Of a stretch of 64,000 bases of DNA, positions 26,246 to 35,684 are shown one piece after another. The stretch's first letter is position 1; the number at the start of each line of letters is the position of its first letter. The DNA comes from JABDMH01 sp965223215 (GTDB taxonomy: Bacteria > Bacteroidota > Bacteroidia > Chitinophagales > Saprospiraceae). A program made the translations under genes and the position numbers. The notes beneath the pieces were generated by a model. That model was not told the DNA's origin, searched no databases, and saw only the letters and a list, made by a program, of their open reading frames with translations. The stretch covers positions 1,798,001 through 1,862,000 of the forward strand of contig CBDCVZ010000010.1 in assembly GCA_965223215.1 (NCBI GenBank). Direction: 5' to 3'.

Positions 26246-27064
26246 ATGACCAGTTCAGTCAAAAAATTTGGACCTTCTAGAGAGAAACTGTACGAAGTTA
26301 TTTTTCGCGCAGACACCCCGCTAGGAAAACTCTTTGATGTCGTTTTACTAGCCTTCATTGTAGCTAGTGTTCTGACGGTGACCCTAGAAAGTGTTCCCTC
26401 CCTTAACCGCAACTACTTGAGGTTATTCCGATTCCTGGAATGGCTTTTTACAATTTTTTTCACCATTGAATACGCGCTCCGAATTTATTGTGTATATCGA
26501 CCCTGGAAATACATTACCAGTTTTTATGGCATCATCGATCTCCTGGCAATTCTACCTACCTATTTGAGCTTATTCATTGCTGGATCACATTCTCTGGTCG
26601 TCATTCGAGCCTTGCGGTTACTGCGGGTTTTTAGGATTTTCAAATTGGCCTCTTTTATGCGGCAAGGGAGCGTCATTGTTCAAGCCCTCCAACAGAGTCG
26701 TAGCAAGATTCTGGTATTCCTTTATTTTATTTTCTTGATGGTTGTCATCATCGGAGCTTTAATGTATTTTATCGAAGGAGATGTAAATACTGAATTTGAC
26801 AGTATTCCGCGATCAATCTACTGGGCAATAGTCACACTGACAACGGTTGGATATGGCGACATATCTCCCATTACAAGTATCGGCCAATTTATTGCTGCTC
26901 TGGTTATGATCATGGGATATGCGGTTATCGCAGTACCCACAGGGATCATTACGAAGGAGATCATAACTAGTGAAAAAATTAACCAGCAAGTGTGTCATCA
27001 CTGTTCTAGGGAAGGCCATGATACAGATGCAAACTATTGCAAGTTCTGTGGTGGTGAGTTATGA
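26246..27064 (+). CDS. Voltage-gated potassium channel with a C-terminal zinc ribbon
   Basis: 272 residues with six transmembrane segments S1-S6. S4 carries regularly spaced arginines (VVIRALRLLRVFRIF, about residues 114-128). The pore has the K+ selectivity filter TVGYGD at 200-205, followed by S6. The last 23 residues carry four cysteines (250, 253, 265, 268) in a CxxC-x11-CxxC zinc ribbon in the cytoplasm. It is a KvAP-like tetrameric channel by family knowledge. The ribbon could bind metal or mediate assembly or gating. It converges on DoxX with a 2-bp gap. Confidence 0.92.
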   Translation: MTSSVKKFGPSREKLYEVIFRADTPLGKLFDVVLLAFIVASVLTVTLESVPSLNRNYLRLFRFLEWLFTIFFTIEYALRIYCVYRPWKYITSFYGIIDLLAILPTYLSLFIAGSHSLVVIRALRLLRVFRIFKLASFMRQGSVIVQALQQSRSKILVFLYFIFLMVVIIGALMYFIEGDVNTEFDSIPRSIYWAIVTLTTVGYGDISPITSIGQFIAALVMIMGYAVIAVPTGIITKEIITSEKINQQVCHHCSREGHDTDANYCKFCGGEL

Positions 27065-27066
27065 CG

Positions 27067-27495
27067 TTACCTAAACCGTCGTGGCACTTTAGTGTTGGCA
27101 AGTAAGGTCTTGATGCTGTACTTACCACTTCCATTGACATACACCATCAACAGACCACCGATGATGGCCAGATTCTTCATAAACATAATGGCTTGAAGCC
27201 GACGTTCCATTTCATCGGGATCGTTCCAAAAAGAATGTACAATGAGTGTAACTGGAATGTAGTACATTAACAGGAGTACGGATCCAAAAGAAGAACGATA
27301 GCCAATCAACAAGAGTAATCCACCCACCATCAATAAAATAATAGAGCCAATGAGCAAAAGATCCTGCTGAAAGGTAATGCCATAACTGGTCATGACCTCC
27401 TTCGTTTTTCGAAAGTATAGAATCGAATCGAGTCCTTCGTAAATGAATATAAACGATAGGAAGAGACGTCCAATAAGATCAATGACATTCTTCAT
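27067..27495 (-). CDS. DoxX family membrane protein
   Basis: From ATG at 27495 the protein has 142 residues with four membrane helices and the DoxX pattern: GRLFLSFIFIYEGLDSI at the start, GSIILLMVGGLLLLIGYR (near residue 48) and MFMKNLAIIGGLLMV near the end. The frame runs on to 27645, but those residues are out-of-frame translation of the upstream gene. Overlap of 17 bp with the FAD dehydrogenase gene suggests co-translation. DoxX proteins are tied to redox and thiol stress in some bacteria; no specific role can be given here. Confidence 0.85.
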   Translation of the reverse strand: MKNVIDLIGRLFLSFIFIYEGLDSILYFRKTKEVMTSYGITFQQDLLLIGSIILLMVGGLLLLIGYRSSFGSVLLLMYYIPVTLIVHSFWNDPDEMERRLQAIMFMKNLAIIGGLLMVYVNGSGKYSIKTLLANTKVPRRFR

Positions 27496-29059
27496 GAGTG
27501 CTTTCGATTTTTGAGTAAATGCTCCTTGCAACCAACTGTCCATCGATGGCAGCTGACACGATACCCCCCGCATATCCCGCTCCTTCACCACAAGGAAATA
27601 ATCCAGCCAGATCTGGATGTTCGAGAGAATCTGACTGACGCACAATTCTTAGTGGTGAGCTCGTACGGCTTTCTAGACCAACCAATACCGACTCAGAATC
27701 AACAAATCCTGGCATCCGACGATTAAATTCAAACAATGCCTTTCTCAACTTGTCCGATAAAAATTTAGGTAATACTTCGTTGATGGCCACCGATATGAGA
27801 CCGGGAATATACGAAGTTGATGGCAGGGTTTTAGACTTAATTCCACGAAGAAAATCTGAGACACGCTGAGCCGGAGCAGCCAGGCTGCCGTCACCTAGTT
27901 CAAAAAATTTTTGTTCCAGATCCTGTTGGAGATGTAAGCCACCCATCACTCCCTGATAACCCAGATTTTCCCAATCAGATGGATGCACAGACACAACGAT
28001 GCCCGCATTGGCAAAAGCTGAGTCCCTCCGAGATAGGGACATACCGTTGACAACTACTTCACCAGGTGCAGTGGATGCAGGTACGATGAGTCCACCAGGA
28101 CACATACAAAATGAGAAAACACCCGTTCCATCGATCGTAGAAGCCAATCGGTAAGCAGCTGCCGGGAGATTCGGATGTCTGGGATTTTGACCATACTGCA
28201 TTTCATCAATCAAGTACTGTGGGTGCTCAATGCGAACCCCAATGGCAAAGGGCTTAGCATACATGGTCACGCCATGTCGATCGAGCAGTGCGTAAATATC
28301 GCGAGCAGAATGACCGGTCGCCAATATTAGATGAGTTACGGGTATTATTTCTCCCGTGTCAAGGATCATAGATGATAACCTGCGGTCATTAGCAATCTTC
28401 AGATCAACCAATTTTCGTTCGAAGTGCACCTGACCTCCAAAGGATTCGATGGTGAGGCGTATCTGATGGATGATCTTAGGTAATTTGTTGGAGCCAATGT
28501 GGGGATGCGCTTCGGTCAGAATGTCTTCATCTGCACCGTGTTCAACCAAAATTTCTAGCACTTTAGTTACATTGCCCCGTTTCTTTGATCGCGTATACAA
28601 TTTACCATCAGAGTACGTACCGGCTCCCCCCTCTCCGAAACAATAGTTGGAATCAGGATTTACCTTACTCTCCTGTTGAACCGCGCGAAGATCTCGTCGC
28701 CTTTTCTGCACATCTTTCCCACGGTCAATAACTATGGGGCAGAGTCCCAGTTCGAGGCACTCCAGCGCTGCAAAATATCCAGCCGGACCAGCACCCACGA
28801 TATGGACTTTTTTTGCCTCGGAAACTTGTCGATAGTGATCCTTCCAGCGAGTTCGCCGGGGATGGGTTTCACCCTCTTTATATAGCAACACCTTTAGTCT
28901 ATAGAGCGGTGATTTACGCGCATCAATGGAACGTCGAATGACCACCAGATCTGAAACTTGACTACTTCTTAATCTGCCTTTTTTTAGAGCACGTTCCCTG
29001 ATGTATTCTTGATCATGAATATAGTCAGGATCTATCGCAATGTCTACTTCTTGAGGCAT
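27479..29059 (-). CDS. FAD-dependent dehydrogenase (COG2509-like)
   Basis: 526 residues of the large NAD(P)/FAD-dependent oxidoreductase family often annotated as uncharacterised FAD-dependent dehydrogenase. The dinucleotide-binding motif VHIVGAGPAGYFAALE begins near residue 85, after an N-terminal domain with RRSIDARKSPLYRL typical of the group. GEGGAGTYSDGKLYTR (near 144) and PCGEGAGYAGGIVSAAIDG near the C-terminus (about 490-508) are further FAD contacts. It lies 1 bp after kdsA and overlaps doxX. Substrate unknown. Confidence 0.88.
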   Translation of the reverse strand: MPQEVDIAIDPDYIHDQEYIRERALKKGRLRSSQVSDLVVIRRSIDARKSPLYRLKVLLYKEGETHPRRTRWKDHYRQVSEAKKVHIVGAGPAGYFAALECLELGLCPIVIDRGKDVQKRRRDLRAVQQESKVNPDSNYCFGEGGAGTYSDGKLYTRSKKRGNVTKVLEILVEHGADEDILTEAHPHIGSNKLPKIIHQIRLTIESFGGQVHFERKLVDLKIANDRRLSSMILDTGEIIPVTHLILATGHSARDIYALLDRHGVTMYAKPFAIGVRIEHPQYLIDEMQYGQNPRHPNLPAAAYRLASTIDGTGVFSFCMCPGGLIVPASTAPGEVVVNGMSLSRRDSAFANAGIVVSVHPSDWENLGYQGVMGGLHLQQDLEQKFFELGDGSLAAPAQRVSDFLRGIKSKTLPSTSYIPGLISVAINEVLPKFLSDKLRKALFEFNRRMPGFVDSESVLVGLESRTSSPLRIVRQSDSLEHPDLAGLFPCGEGAGYAGGIVSAAIDGQLVARSIYSKIESTHEECH

Positions 29060-29060
29060 G

Positions 29061-29876
29061 TCAGTTTACGATGGCTTCGCGAATGGCTACGAGTCTTCTC
29101 AATAGATCTTCCATCCGGTCCAATGGTAACATGTTTGCCCCATCTGAGAGGGCCTCTGACGGTGCTGGATGTGTCTCAATAAATAATCCTGAGGCATTTA
29201 CGGCAATGGCCGCAGAGGCAATCGTTTCAATCATACTCGGTTGTCCACCGGTGACTCCGGAGGATTGGTTGGGTCGCTGCAGGGAATGGGTACAATCGAC
29301 AATTACCGGAGCAAACTGCTGCATGATGGGGACGGCCCTAAAATCCACGATCAAATCCTGATATCCAAAACTAGTGCCTCGCTCCGTAACCAAAATTTGA
29401 TCATTACCCGTTTCTCGTACTTTTTCAACTGCAAATTGCATGGCCTCGGGACTTAAGAATTGACCCTTCTTTATGTTCACACATTTACCTGTTTCACCGG
29501 CCGCATGAAGCAGTGCAGTCTGCCTACACAGAAATGCTGGAATTTGTAACACATCTGCCACTGCAGCGGCTCGAGGGGCCTCAATTGCTGTATGTACATC
29601 TGTCAAGACAGGTACTTCACAACCTGCTCGAATGTCTGACAACACCTCCAGTGCCCTCTCATCACCAATCCCGGTAAACGAGCTGGATCTAGTGCGGTTT
29701 GCTTTTCGATAGGACGCCTTGAAAATAAATGGAATGTCATAGCGCCTGCAAATGGATGCCAAGAAGTCACAGATTTGACGGGGAGCCGTCGTGTTTTCTA
29801 TGACACAAGGGCCAGCAATCAATACAAACCTAGTTTCTAAAAGCTGGGTAAGCTTGTCTATTTGAGGAAAGAACAT
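29061..29876 (-). CDS. kdsA: 3-deoxy-8-phosphooctulonate synthase KdsA
   Basis: Condenses phosphoenolpyruvate with arabinose-5-phosphate to Kdo-8-phosphate for lipopolysaccharide. 271 residues, the normal length. Conserved parts are LIAGPCVIENT (near residue 19), FKASYRKANRTRSSSFTG (near 51), TDVHTAIEAP (near 92), DVLQIPAFLCRQT (near 107) and VTGGQPSMIETIASAAIA (near 208). The organism therefore makes Kdo-based LPS. It lies 9 bp after the HU/SPOR gene. Confidence 0.96.
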   Translation of the reverse strand: MFFPQIDKLTQLLETRFVLIAGPCVIENTTAPRQICDFLASICRRYDIPFIFKASYRKANRTRSSSFTGIGDERALEVLSDIRAGCEVPVLTDVHTAIEAPRAAAVADVLQIPAFLCRQTALLHAAGETGKCVNIKKGQFLSPEAMQFAVEKVRETGNDQILVTERGTSFGYQDLIVDFRAVPIMQQFAPVIVDCTHSLQRPNQSSGVTGGQPSMIETIASAAIAVNASGLFIETHPAPSEALSDGANMLPLDRMEDLLRRLVAIREAIVN

Positions 29877-29885
29877 GAAGTGGCG

Positions 29886-30959
29886 TCAATCCATTTTATA
29901 TAACCAGGCACCCTCATCAATATTCTTTTGAGCCCAGGCCAGGGTATTTCGAGGGTCATCGTCGCAGGTATAGCGCAATCCGACCTTGGTGAGTTTTGGT
30001 CCTTCAATGACCACCGACTCAAAGTCAGCGGTGGCCAGCCGATCTATCATGCGATCCACATTGTTATTCTCGCGAAAAGCACCAACAATCACAATGCATT
30101 GGGCATCCTCACTGCTCGGTTCTGCGATTAATCCGTTTTCGAGAGAATCTTGCTGCGATGTCTCAATTTGCACCTCGTCATCGATCGATGAAGGTTGCCG
30201 TGTCAAACCGAACACCTCGTCTTCCTTCGGTCCTTGATGGTCGGCCTGAACATCGGTTGTTGAACCCGATTCAGGTGCTCCCCTGCGGTGATGGTCTACG
30301 GAGGTCTTCACCGCAATTTTTTCATCCAAATTCGATAATTCGGCAAGCGGATTAAGATCATTTGATGGTTTAAGCAAAAAAGACAGACACAAAAACATCA
30401 TCAGCATAAGACCAATACCTATAATAAAGCCCCAGTTTCGACTTCCACTCCCATGTAAGACCAGACTATCTTGTTCCGCTCGTTCAGCCACGGTCTCCTT
30501 CAAATCTGCAATGACTTCCTGCTCAGCAGGCGAAATCGCTTCTGGAAGTTTGACCTTTTTGAATCCAAAAAACCTATTGATCGAAATATATTCAGCCGCA
30601 GGCTCAAAGAAAAGGCTACCCCAGTGGTCTTGCTTTATCCAACCGATGTTTGGAAAGGTTAGAAAGCCGTTAAGGGCCAGTTCACCTTGGAGGTCTCCCA
30701 TGAAGTTCTCGACTAAATCTGCTGCTTCGTCTTCATCCACGCGCGCAATGATCTCTACTACACGGATCAAAACCGGATCCAACTTTCGTTCGTTGGATGG
30801 AATGAAGAAGATCTCTTCTCTCGGTGCATCGAGGGTACCGGCATCGAGGTCAATCTCGGCTGCACGATAATTCATCTGCAAAGTGCCGATCCCCTTTAAC
30901 AATACAATCTTATTTTCGCTTAGTACCTTAGGGATGTATAACTTTAAAGTCTGGCTCAT
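29886..30959 (-). CDS. HU/CCDC81-like and SPOR domain membrane protein
   Basis: 357 residues in three parts. Residues 1-150 match the HU-CCDC81-like prokaryotic domains (VLLKGIGTLQMNYRAAEID; later GFLTFPNIGWIKQ). One transmembrane helix lies near 175-193 (WGFIIGIGLMLMMFLCLSFLL). After a low-complexity linker comes a C-terminal SPOR domain (from VIVGAFRENNNVDRMIDRL), a fold that binds denuded septal peptidoglycan. The predicted topology puts the HU-like part in the cytoplasm and SPOR in the periplasm. A division-related role is plausible. First gene of the operon with kdsA. Confidence 0.82.
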   Translation of the reverse strand: MSQTLKLYIPKVLSENKIVLLKGIGTLQMNYRAAEIDLDAGTLDAPREEIFFIPSNERKLDPVLIRVVEIIARVDEDEAADLVENFMGDLQGELALNGFLTFPNIGWIKQDHWGSLFFEPAAEYISINRFFGFKKVKLPEAISPAEQEVIADLKETVAERAEQDSLVLHGSGSRNWGFIIGIGLMLMMFLCLSFLLKPSNDLNPLAELSNLDEKIAVKTSVDHHRRGAPESGSTTDVQADHQGPKEDEVFGLTRQPSSIDDEVQIETSQQDSLENGLIAEPSSEDAQCIVIVGAFRENNNVDRMIDRLATADFESVVIEGPKLTKVGLRYTCDDDPRNTLAWAQKNIDEGAWLYKMD

Positions 30960-31057
30960 TTACAGAATGATCAAATCTGTCATATTAGTAAAAGACGAAT
31001 ATAACCAAATCCTAATACGTTCATGCAATCTGACAAACGAAACCTCTACGAAAAATC

Positions 31058-32374
31058 ATGGAAGAAAAAATAACTGCTGAGGTAGATCGCCGTACAGAAT
31101 CAGCCAAACTTTTCAAACAGGCTAAGAAATATTTCCCCGGTGGTGTGAACTCTCCTGTTCGAGCATTCAAGTCGGTTGAAGGACCGCCGCTCTTTATTCG
31201 TAAGGGCTCAGGAAGCAAAATTACCTGTGAAGACAATCATACCTACCTCGATTTCTGTTGCTCTTGGGGTCCCTTAATCCTTGGCCACGATCATCCTCAT
31301 GTTCGTGAATCCGTCATACGCACGGTTCAAAATGGAACTTCTTTTGGCACACCCACTCAACTCGCCAATAAGTTGGGTTCGTTGATTATAGATCGGCACC
31401 GATTTATTGAACAGATGCGTTTTGTGAGTTCAGGTACAGAAGCTGTGATGTCGGCCATCCGTCTTGCGAGAGGATATACCGGCAAGTCAAAAATTATAAA
31501 ATTTGAAGGCTGCTATCACGGTCATGTCGATAGTTTATTGGTGAAGGCAGGTAGTGGACTTGCCACTTTTGGTACAAGTAGTTCTGCTGGTATACCCGAC
31601 AGTTTCGTGCAGGAGACGCTGGTACTGCCCTTGGATGACTCCACACTGGTTGAAGAGGTACTCATCAAGCACGACAATGATGTTGCTGCCATCATCATCG
31701 AACCCATTCCGGCCAACCATGGACTGCTGCTGCAGGATGTAGATTACCTACAAGAATTACGGAGATTAGCGACCAAGCACGGAGTCCTCCTGATCTTCGA
31801 TGAGGTCATTTCTGGATTTCGGGTTGGGTTTGAAGGAGCTGCCGGTTACTACAATATTGCCCCGGATATCATCACTTTTGGAAAAATCATCGGCGGTGGT
31901 CTCCCGGTAGGTGCCTTTGCTGCCAGTCGTGAGATCATGGCCCACATTAGCCCTGAGGGCAAGGTATATCAGGCGGGTACGCTCTCAGCCAATCCGGTCG
32001 CCATGGCTGCCGGACTGGCCACCTTACAAGAGCTGATCAGTGGTCCATTTTATGAAAATTTAACACAAAAGACCGACTACTTTGTTCAACAGATCGAGGA
32101 ACACATTCAGAAAAAAGGAACGTCAGTGCAAATTGCGAAAATTGGATCGATCTTTTGGATAGCTTTTACGGATCGCCAAATTAAAAGAGCTGATCAAATA
32201 GATCCGAAGAGCATGGAGCATTTCAAAAGTTTGCATAGCTTTCTGCTCAGGAAAGGCGTTTATCTGGGGCCTTCTGGATATGAAGTAGGTTTTGTTTCAG
32301 CTGCACATCAGCAGTCTGATCTAGACCATGCCGCAGCTGTTATATGTAGGGGGCTAGACAAAATTCTTAGCTAG
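31058..32374 (+). CDS. hemL: Glutamate-1-semialdehyde 2,1-aminomutase HemL
   Basis: PLP-dependent aminomutase making 5-aminolevulinate in the C5 tetrapyrrole pathway. 438 residues, typical length. Motifs are FPGGVNSPVRAFKSV (near residue 28), CSWGPLILGHDHP (near 68), VSSGTEAVMSAIRLARG (near 124) and the PLP lysine in ITFGKIIGGGLPVGAF (near 275). It diverges from the HU/SPOR gene with a 98-bp spacer in which I see no clear promoter. Confidence 0.96.
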   Translation: MEEKITAEVDRRTESAKLFKQAKKYFPGGVNSPVRAFKSVEGPPLFIRKGSGSKITCEDNHTYLDFCCSWGPLILGHDHPHVRESVIRTVQNGTSFGTPTQLANKLGSLIIDRHRFIEQMRFVSSGTEAVMSAIRLARGYTGKSKIIKFEGCYHGHVDSLLVKAGSGLATFGTSSSAGIPDSFVQETLVLPLDDSTLVEEVLIKHDNDVAAIIIEPIPANHGLLLQDVDYLQELRRLATKHGVLLIFDEVISGFRVGFEGAAGYYNIAPDIITFGKIIGGGLPVGAFAASREIMAHISPEGKVYQAGTLSANPVAMAAGLATLQELISGPFYENLTQKTDYFVQQIEEHIQKKGTSVQIAKIGSIFWIAFTDRQIKRADQIDPKSMEHFKSLHSFLLRKGVYLGPSGYEVGFVSAAHQQSDLDHAAAVICRGLDKILS

Positions 32375-32501
32375 CTGTCGAATGTTTATTGGAATTTCAC
32401 CTACGGTTATCTTTAGCTTCGGAGAAGTGCAGGGCACAGGGCACTTGGAGGTCCATTTGTTAATTGGCGACCTTTGGAAAGATGACTGAACACGGTGGTA
32501 A

Positions 32502-33467
32502 ATGAATGGTAGCAAATCTTCTAATCTGCGAATTCTCTCTATTGTCATCACCAGTTATATGCTCTTGGCATTCGGGTGGTGGACCATTCTCCTCCTAAAC
32601 AAGAATGCCGAGGTATACCAAAGTCGCATGGCAAATATAGATCAGACTTCGCTGGTCCAAAAGTACTCAGTCGAAGAGATAGAAAAGGATTTCAAAAATC
32701 AACGGCTGATGATCATCAGCGAGGGTTTGGTCTTCATCTTTGCTCTTCTGATTGGCATTTGGCTGATCAACCGTGGTCACGCAAAGGAACTAGATGGTAT
32801 CCGGCAAAAGAGAAATTTTCTACTTGCCATTACCCATGAATTAAAATCACCGTTGGCATCTATCAGATTAACACTCGAGACATTCAAAAAGAGAAACCTA
32901 GCTCCTGTCGATAAGGCAAAATTGAGTACCAATGCTCTGAAGGAGACGGATCGTTTGACTGGGTTGATCGATAATCTCCTTCTGGCTGCAAAATTGGATA
33001 AATCTTACCAACCTATCTTTGAAGATTATGACTTGGTGGATCTATTAAACGAAGTCAGAATTGATCTATTAAACTTGCATCCAACCAGCGATATCCGCAT
33101 CGAATTACCCAACAGCCCGATGATTATCAGGATGGACAAACAGGGTATGTATTCTCTATTGTATAACTTGTGCGAAAACGCTATCAAATACAGTCAAGGT
33201 CAGGAGTCTGTTCGAATTAAAGCAACTCACAATGAACATGAGTTAATCATTCAAATCATCGACAAAGGCGTCGGGATCTCGGCTGAGGATAAGAAGAAAA
33301 TATTTAATCAATTTTACCGGGCGGGAAGTGAAGAAACCCGTCAAACGACCGGTACCGGCCTTGGATTGTACATCGCATCACGCATGGTAGCAATTCACCA
33401 GGGCAGGATCTCTGTATCGGACAACAAGCCACGGGGAAGTATTTTTTCGATAATCATTCCGCAGTGA
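32502..33467 (+). CDS. Two-component sensor histidine kinase
   Basis: 321 residues: helix 1 (about 10-31), a short extracytoplasmic loop of about 40 residues, helix 2 (about 70-90), then DHp and ATPase domains. The H-box ITHELKSPLASIRL places the phosphorylated His at 112. The N-box is LCENAIKYS, with DKGVGIS and GTGLGLYIAS as G-boxes. There is no HAMP or PAS domain. The small sensor loop suggests sensing in or near the membrane. The partner regulator starts 9 bp downstream. Confidence 0.93.
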   Translation: MNGSKSSNLRILSIVITSYMLLAFGWWTILLLNKNAEVYQSRMANIDQTSLVQKYSVEEIEKDFKNQRLMIISEGLVFIFALLIGIWLINRGHAKELDGIRQKRNFLLAITHELKSPLASIRLTLETFKKRNLAPVDKAKLSTNALKETDRLTGLIDNLLLAAKLDKSYQPIFEDYDLVDLLNEVRIDLLNLHPTSDIRIELPNSPMIIRMDKQGMYSLLYNLCENAIKYSQGQESVRIKATHNEHELIIQIIDKGVGISAEDKKKIFNQFYRAGSEETRQTTGTGLGLYIASRMVAIHQGRISVSDNKPRGSIFSIIIPQ

Positions 33468-33476
33468 AAAAATAAG

Positions 33477-34175
33477 ATGAGAATATTACTTGTCGAAGAT
33501 GAAAAAAGTCTACGTGAGGCCATTCAGCTCAATCTGGAGCTTGAGGGCTACGAGGTGGTCGCGGTGGCTGACGGCCGCAACGCTTTAGTGACAAGTCAAA
33601 ATCAACATTTTGACCTGATTGTGCTAGATGTTATGATTCCCATCATTGATGGTTTCGCCGTGTGTGAGCAAATTCGGCTTTCAGATTTAAAGACGCCCAT
33701 TATTTTCCTGACTGCGAAAGATAGCCCCCAAGACCGTGTACAGGGTCTCAGAATTGGAGCGGATGATTATTTAAACAAGCCATTTCACTTAGAGGAATTG
33801 CTTTTGAGAATAAGAAATGTATTGAAAAGAAGCAATCCACGCGTTGAAGCAGGTCTCACGGTCTTCAAATTTGGAGATAATACAGTTGACTTTTCAAATT
33901 TCCGGGCCGAGAACAAGGACGGTGAAATCTCACTCTCTAAACGCGAATCAGAACTCCTTAAGCTTTTGATAGATAAACGAAATAAAGCAGTTTCTCGCCA
34001 AGAAATTCTACAGGCTGTCTGGGGTTATGATGTTTATCCGTCAACTCGTACCATTGACAATTTTATTTTGGCCTTTCGAAAATACTTTGAATCCGACCCC
34101 AAAAAACCAGTATTCTTTAAGTCCGTGCGCGGCATTGGATATCGCTTTTGTCTAACGGACGATGGTACGAGCTAG
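33477..34175 (+). CDS. OmpR family response regulator
   Basis: 232 residues. The receiver domain has the acidic pair in VEDEK (residues 7-8), the phosphorylated Asp51 in LIVLDVMIP, the Thr/Ala switch FLTAKDS near 80 and Lys101 in NKPFHL. The C-terminal winged helix has LSKRESELLKLL and the recognition region TRTIDNFILAFRKYFE. It is a DNA-binding output regulator paired with the upstream kinase. Its end overlaps the end of the convergent gene by 4 bp. Target genes are unknown. Confidence 0.95.
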   Translation: MRILLVEDEKSLREAIQLNLELEGYEVVAVADGRNALVTSQNQHFDLIVLDVMIPIIDGFAVCEQIRLSDLKTPIIFLTAKDSPQDRVQGLRIGADDYLNKPFHLEELLLRIRNVLKRSNPRVEAGLTVFKFGDNTVDFSNFRAENKDGEISLSKRESELLKLLIDKRNKAVSRQEILQAVWGYDVYPSTRTIDNFILAFRKYFESDPKKPVFFKSVRGIGYRFCLTDDGTS

Positions 34176-35566
34176 GATGCAGTTGACGCCTTTTTTTTGC
34201 GACGGGTCTTGAACATCTCCATCACTTCCTTTTCCTTCATAAAACCAAAGTCCTGAAAAGTAGGAATGACAAACTTTTTGATATCCTGATAATCACGGCC
34301 GCGCTTATCGGTATATTTCTTTAATAGTTTGCGCACATACTTTATCGACTCTTCTTTCAATGATTGATTGAACTGCTGGTAATCGAAGATGTCCATATAA
34401 GCCACGAAAGTCTTATTCAGTTCAAAATAATCTTCATATTCTGCTTCAGATAGATTAGACAAAACCTTGGTGAGCTGCAGTCGAATAGAATGTCGCAAGC
34501 AATCGTTGATGGTGGAGAGTCCATCGTATTTATTATATAGTTGTTTTACGGCCTCAAGTGCATCTTCATGAACAAATCCCTTTCGCTCAACGATCGACAT
34601 GCCTTCGTAATACACTTGGAGATCGTCGGAAATAGATTGATCCAATAAATTAAATACACGTGCATCATTCGAAGCTGTAAAAGTTAATTTCGATTTTAAT
34701 AAATCTCTCAGCAAATCAAAATATTGCTCGCTAAATTGTGCATTTGATTTTCGTTCCCGATTTAAAACTTTTGCCAAACGAGTGTGTTGATCTCCTGTGA
34801 AGTCAATGAAATTAGCCACTAAACCCAAGAGATGAACATAATTTTTAGAGGGTGGGATATCGGGGTTTTCCAATACTTTAAGAACCTCATCCAAATAGCT
34901 CACGTGATCGGAATTTGAGGCAATTCGATATTCTAAGAAATTTCTCAGTGATCCAAAACCAGTTGCCATTTCCGCAGCATTGGTTGGAAACTCCGTAGAT
35001 TGAAAGTTGATGGTCTGAAATTGACGTTTGAATCTTTGATATCCAGCAGCTCTATCCTTGAGTGTGCGATATTTATCCAATTTTTGGCTCATCAAAAACT
35101 GCCTTACATTCTTGTTTTGAATCTCATCTACCAAGTTAGTTATCCAAATATCGCTACTAAGCGCAAAGCCGATTTGAATGGCTTGCCCAACCCGTTTCTT
35201 GACAATGTCAAAATACAGAGAGTTGCAAATGGCCAAAAGAATTTTCTGAAAATGACTTTGTGGTCGAACATACTTGTACTGCTCATTTAGGTCCCCGCGA
35301 AGAACGGCGTATCCCATGAGTCGCGGGAAAAACAAACCCTCAAAAGATGGGTCAATCAGATGCTCTTCCAATGAAAATAATTGAAGAGGATCTTTGGCAG
35401 CCACTTCTTCATAGACCTCATTGATACGTTTCTCATATTTGTCTTGAAGTTTCCCGTAGTCCTCCTCCTCTTCTTCAGCAAGGTATTGTGCCAATTCTTC
35501 AGAGGCTTGAATCTCCTCTTTAATTTCTTCTAGACGTGTTAGATACTTTTGATCAAGTGCTTGCAT
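34172..35566 (-). CDS. Uncharacterised all-helical protein
   Basis: 464 residues, soluble, without signal peptide or membrane helix. It begins with a charged coiled-coil-like segment (residues 1-60, including a run of five Glu), followed by a long helical body; the end is basic (KTRRKKKAST). I recognise no family, and the repeated helix pairs could be a HEAT-like or TPR-like solenoid but I cannot show it. It lies downstream of rpsP on the same strand, behind a hairpin, and converges on the response regulator gene. Confidence 0.7.
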   Translation of the reverse strand: MQALDQKYLTRLEEIKEEIQASEELAQYLAEEEEEDYGKLQDKYEKRINEVYEEVAAKDPLQLFSLEEHLIDPSFEGLFFPRLMGYAVLRGDLNEQYKYVRPQSHFQKILLAICNSLYFDIVKKRVGQAIQIGFALSSDIWITNLVDEIQNKNVRQFLMSQKLDKYRTLKDRAAGYQRFKRQFQTINFQSTEFPTNAAEMATGFGSLRNFLEYRIASNSDHVSYLDEVLKVLENPDIPPSKNYVHLLGLVANFIDFTGDQHTRLAKVLNRERKSNAQFSEQYFDLLRDLLKSKLTFTASNDARVFNLLDQSISDDLQVYYEGMSIVERKGFVHEDALEAVKQLYNKYDGLSTINDCLRHSIRLQLTKVLSNLSEAEYEDYFELNKTFVAYMDIFDYQQFNQSLKEESIKYVRKLLKKYTDKRGRDYQDIKKFVIPTFQDFGFMKEKEVMEMFKTRRKKKASTAS

Positions 35567-35600
35567 TGCAACCCATTTTGATGGCTTTTTAATAAAGACA

Positions 35601-35632
35601 AACCTAGTAACTTTTCAAGGCTACTAGGTTTA
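35601..35632. terminator. Hairpin after rpsP, probable terminator or attenuator
   Basis: A perfect 10-bp stem (AAACCTAGTA at 35601-35610 with TACTAGGTTT at 35623-35632) with a 12-base loop lies between rpsP and the unknown helical protein. T-runs are short on both strands, so termination may be partial. Confidence 0.5.
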
Positions 35633-35684
35633 ATTTCCTGTCATGTGTAAAGGCAATATAAGCAAATTGCCTTGAATTTTGGTG

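Noticed and set aside
27496..27645. 50-residue N-terminal extension of DoxX
   Set aside because: It overlaps the FAD dehydrogenase gene in another frame and has no membrane character; DoxX proteins start at the equivalent of MKNVIDLIGR.
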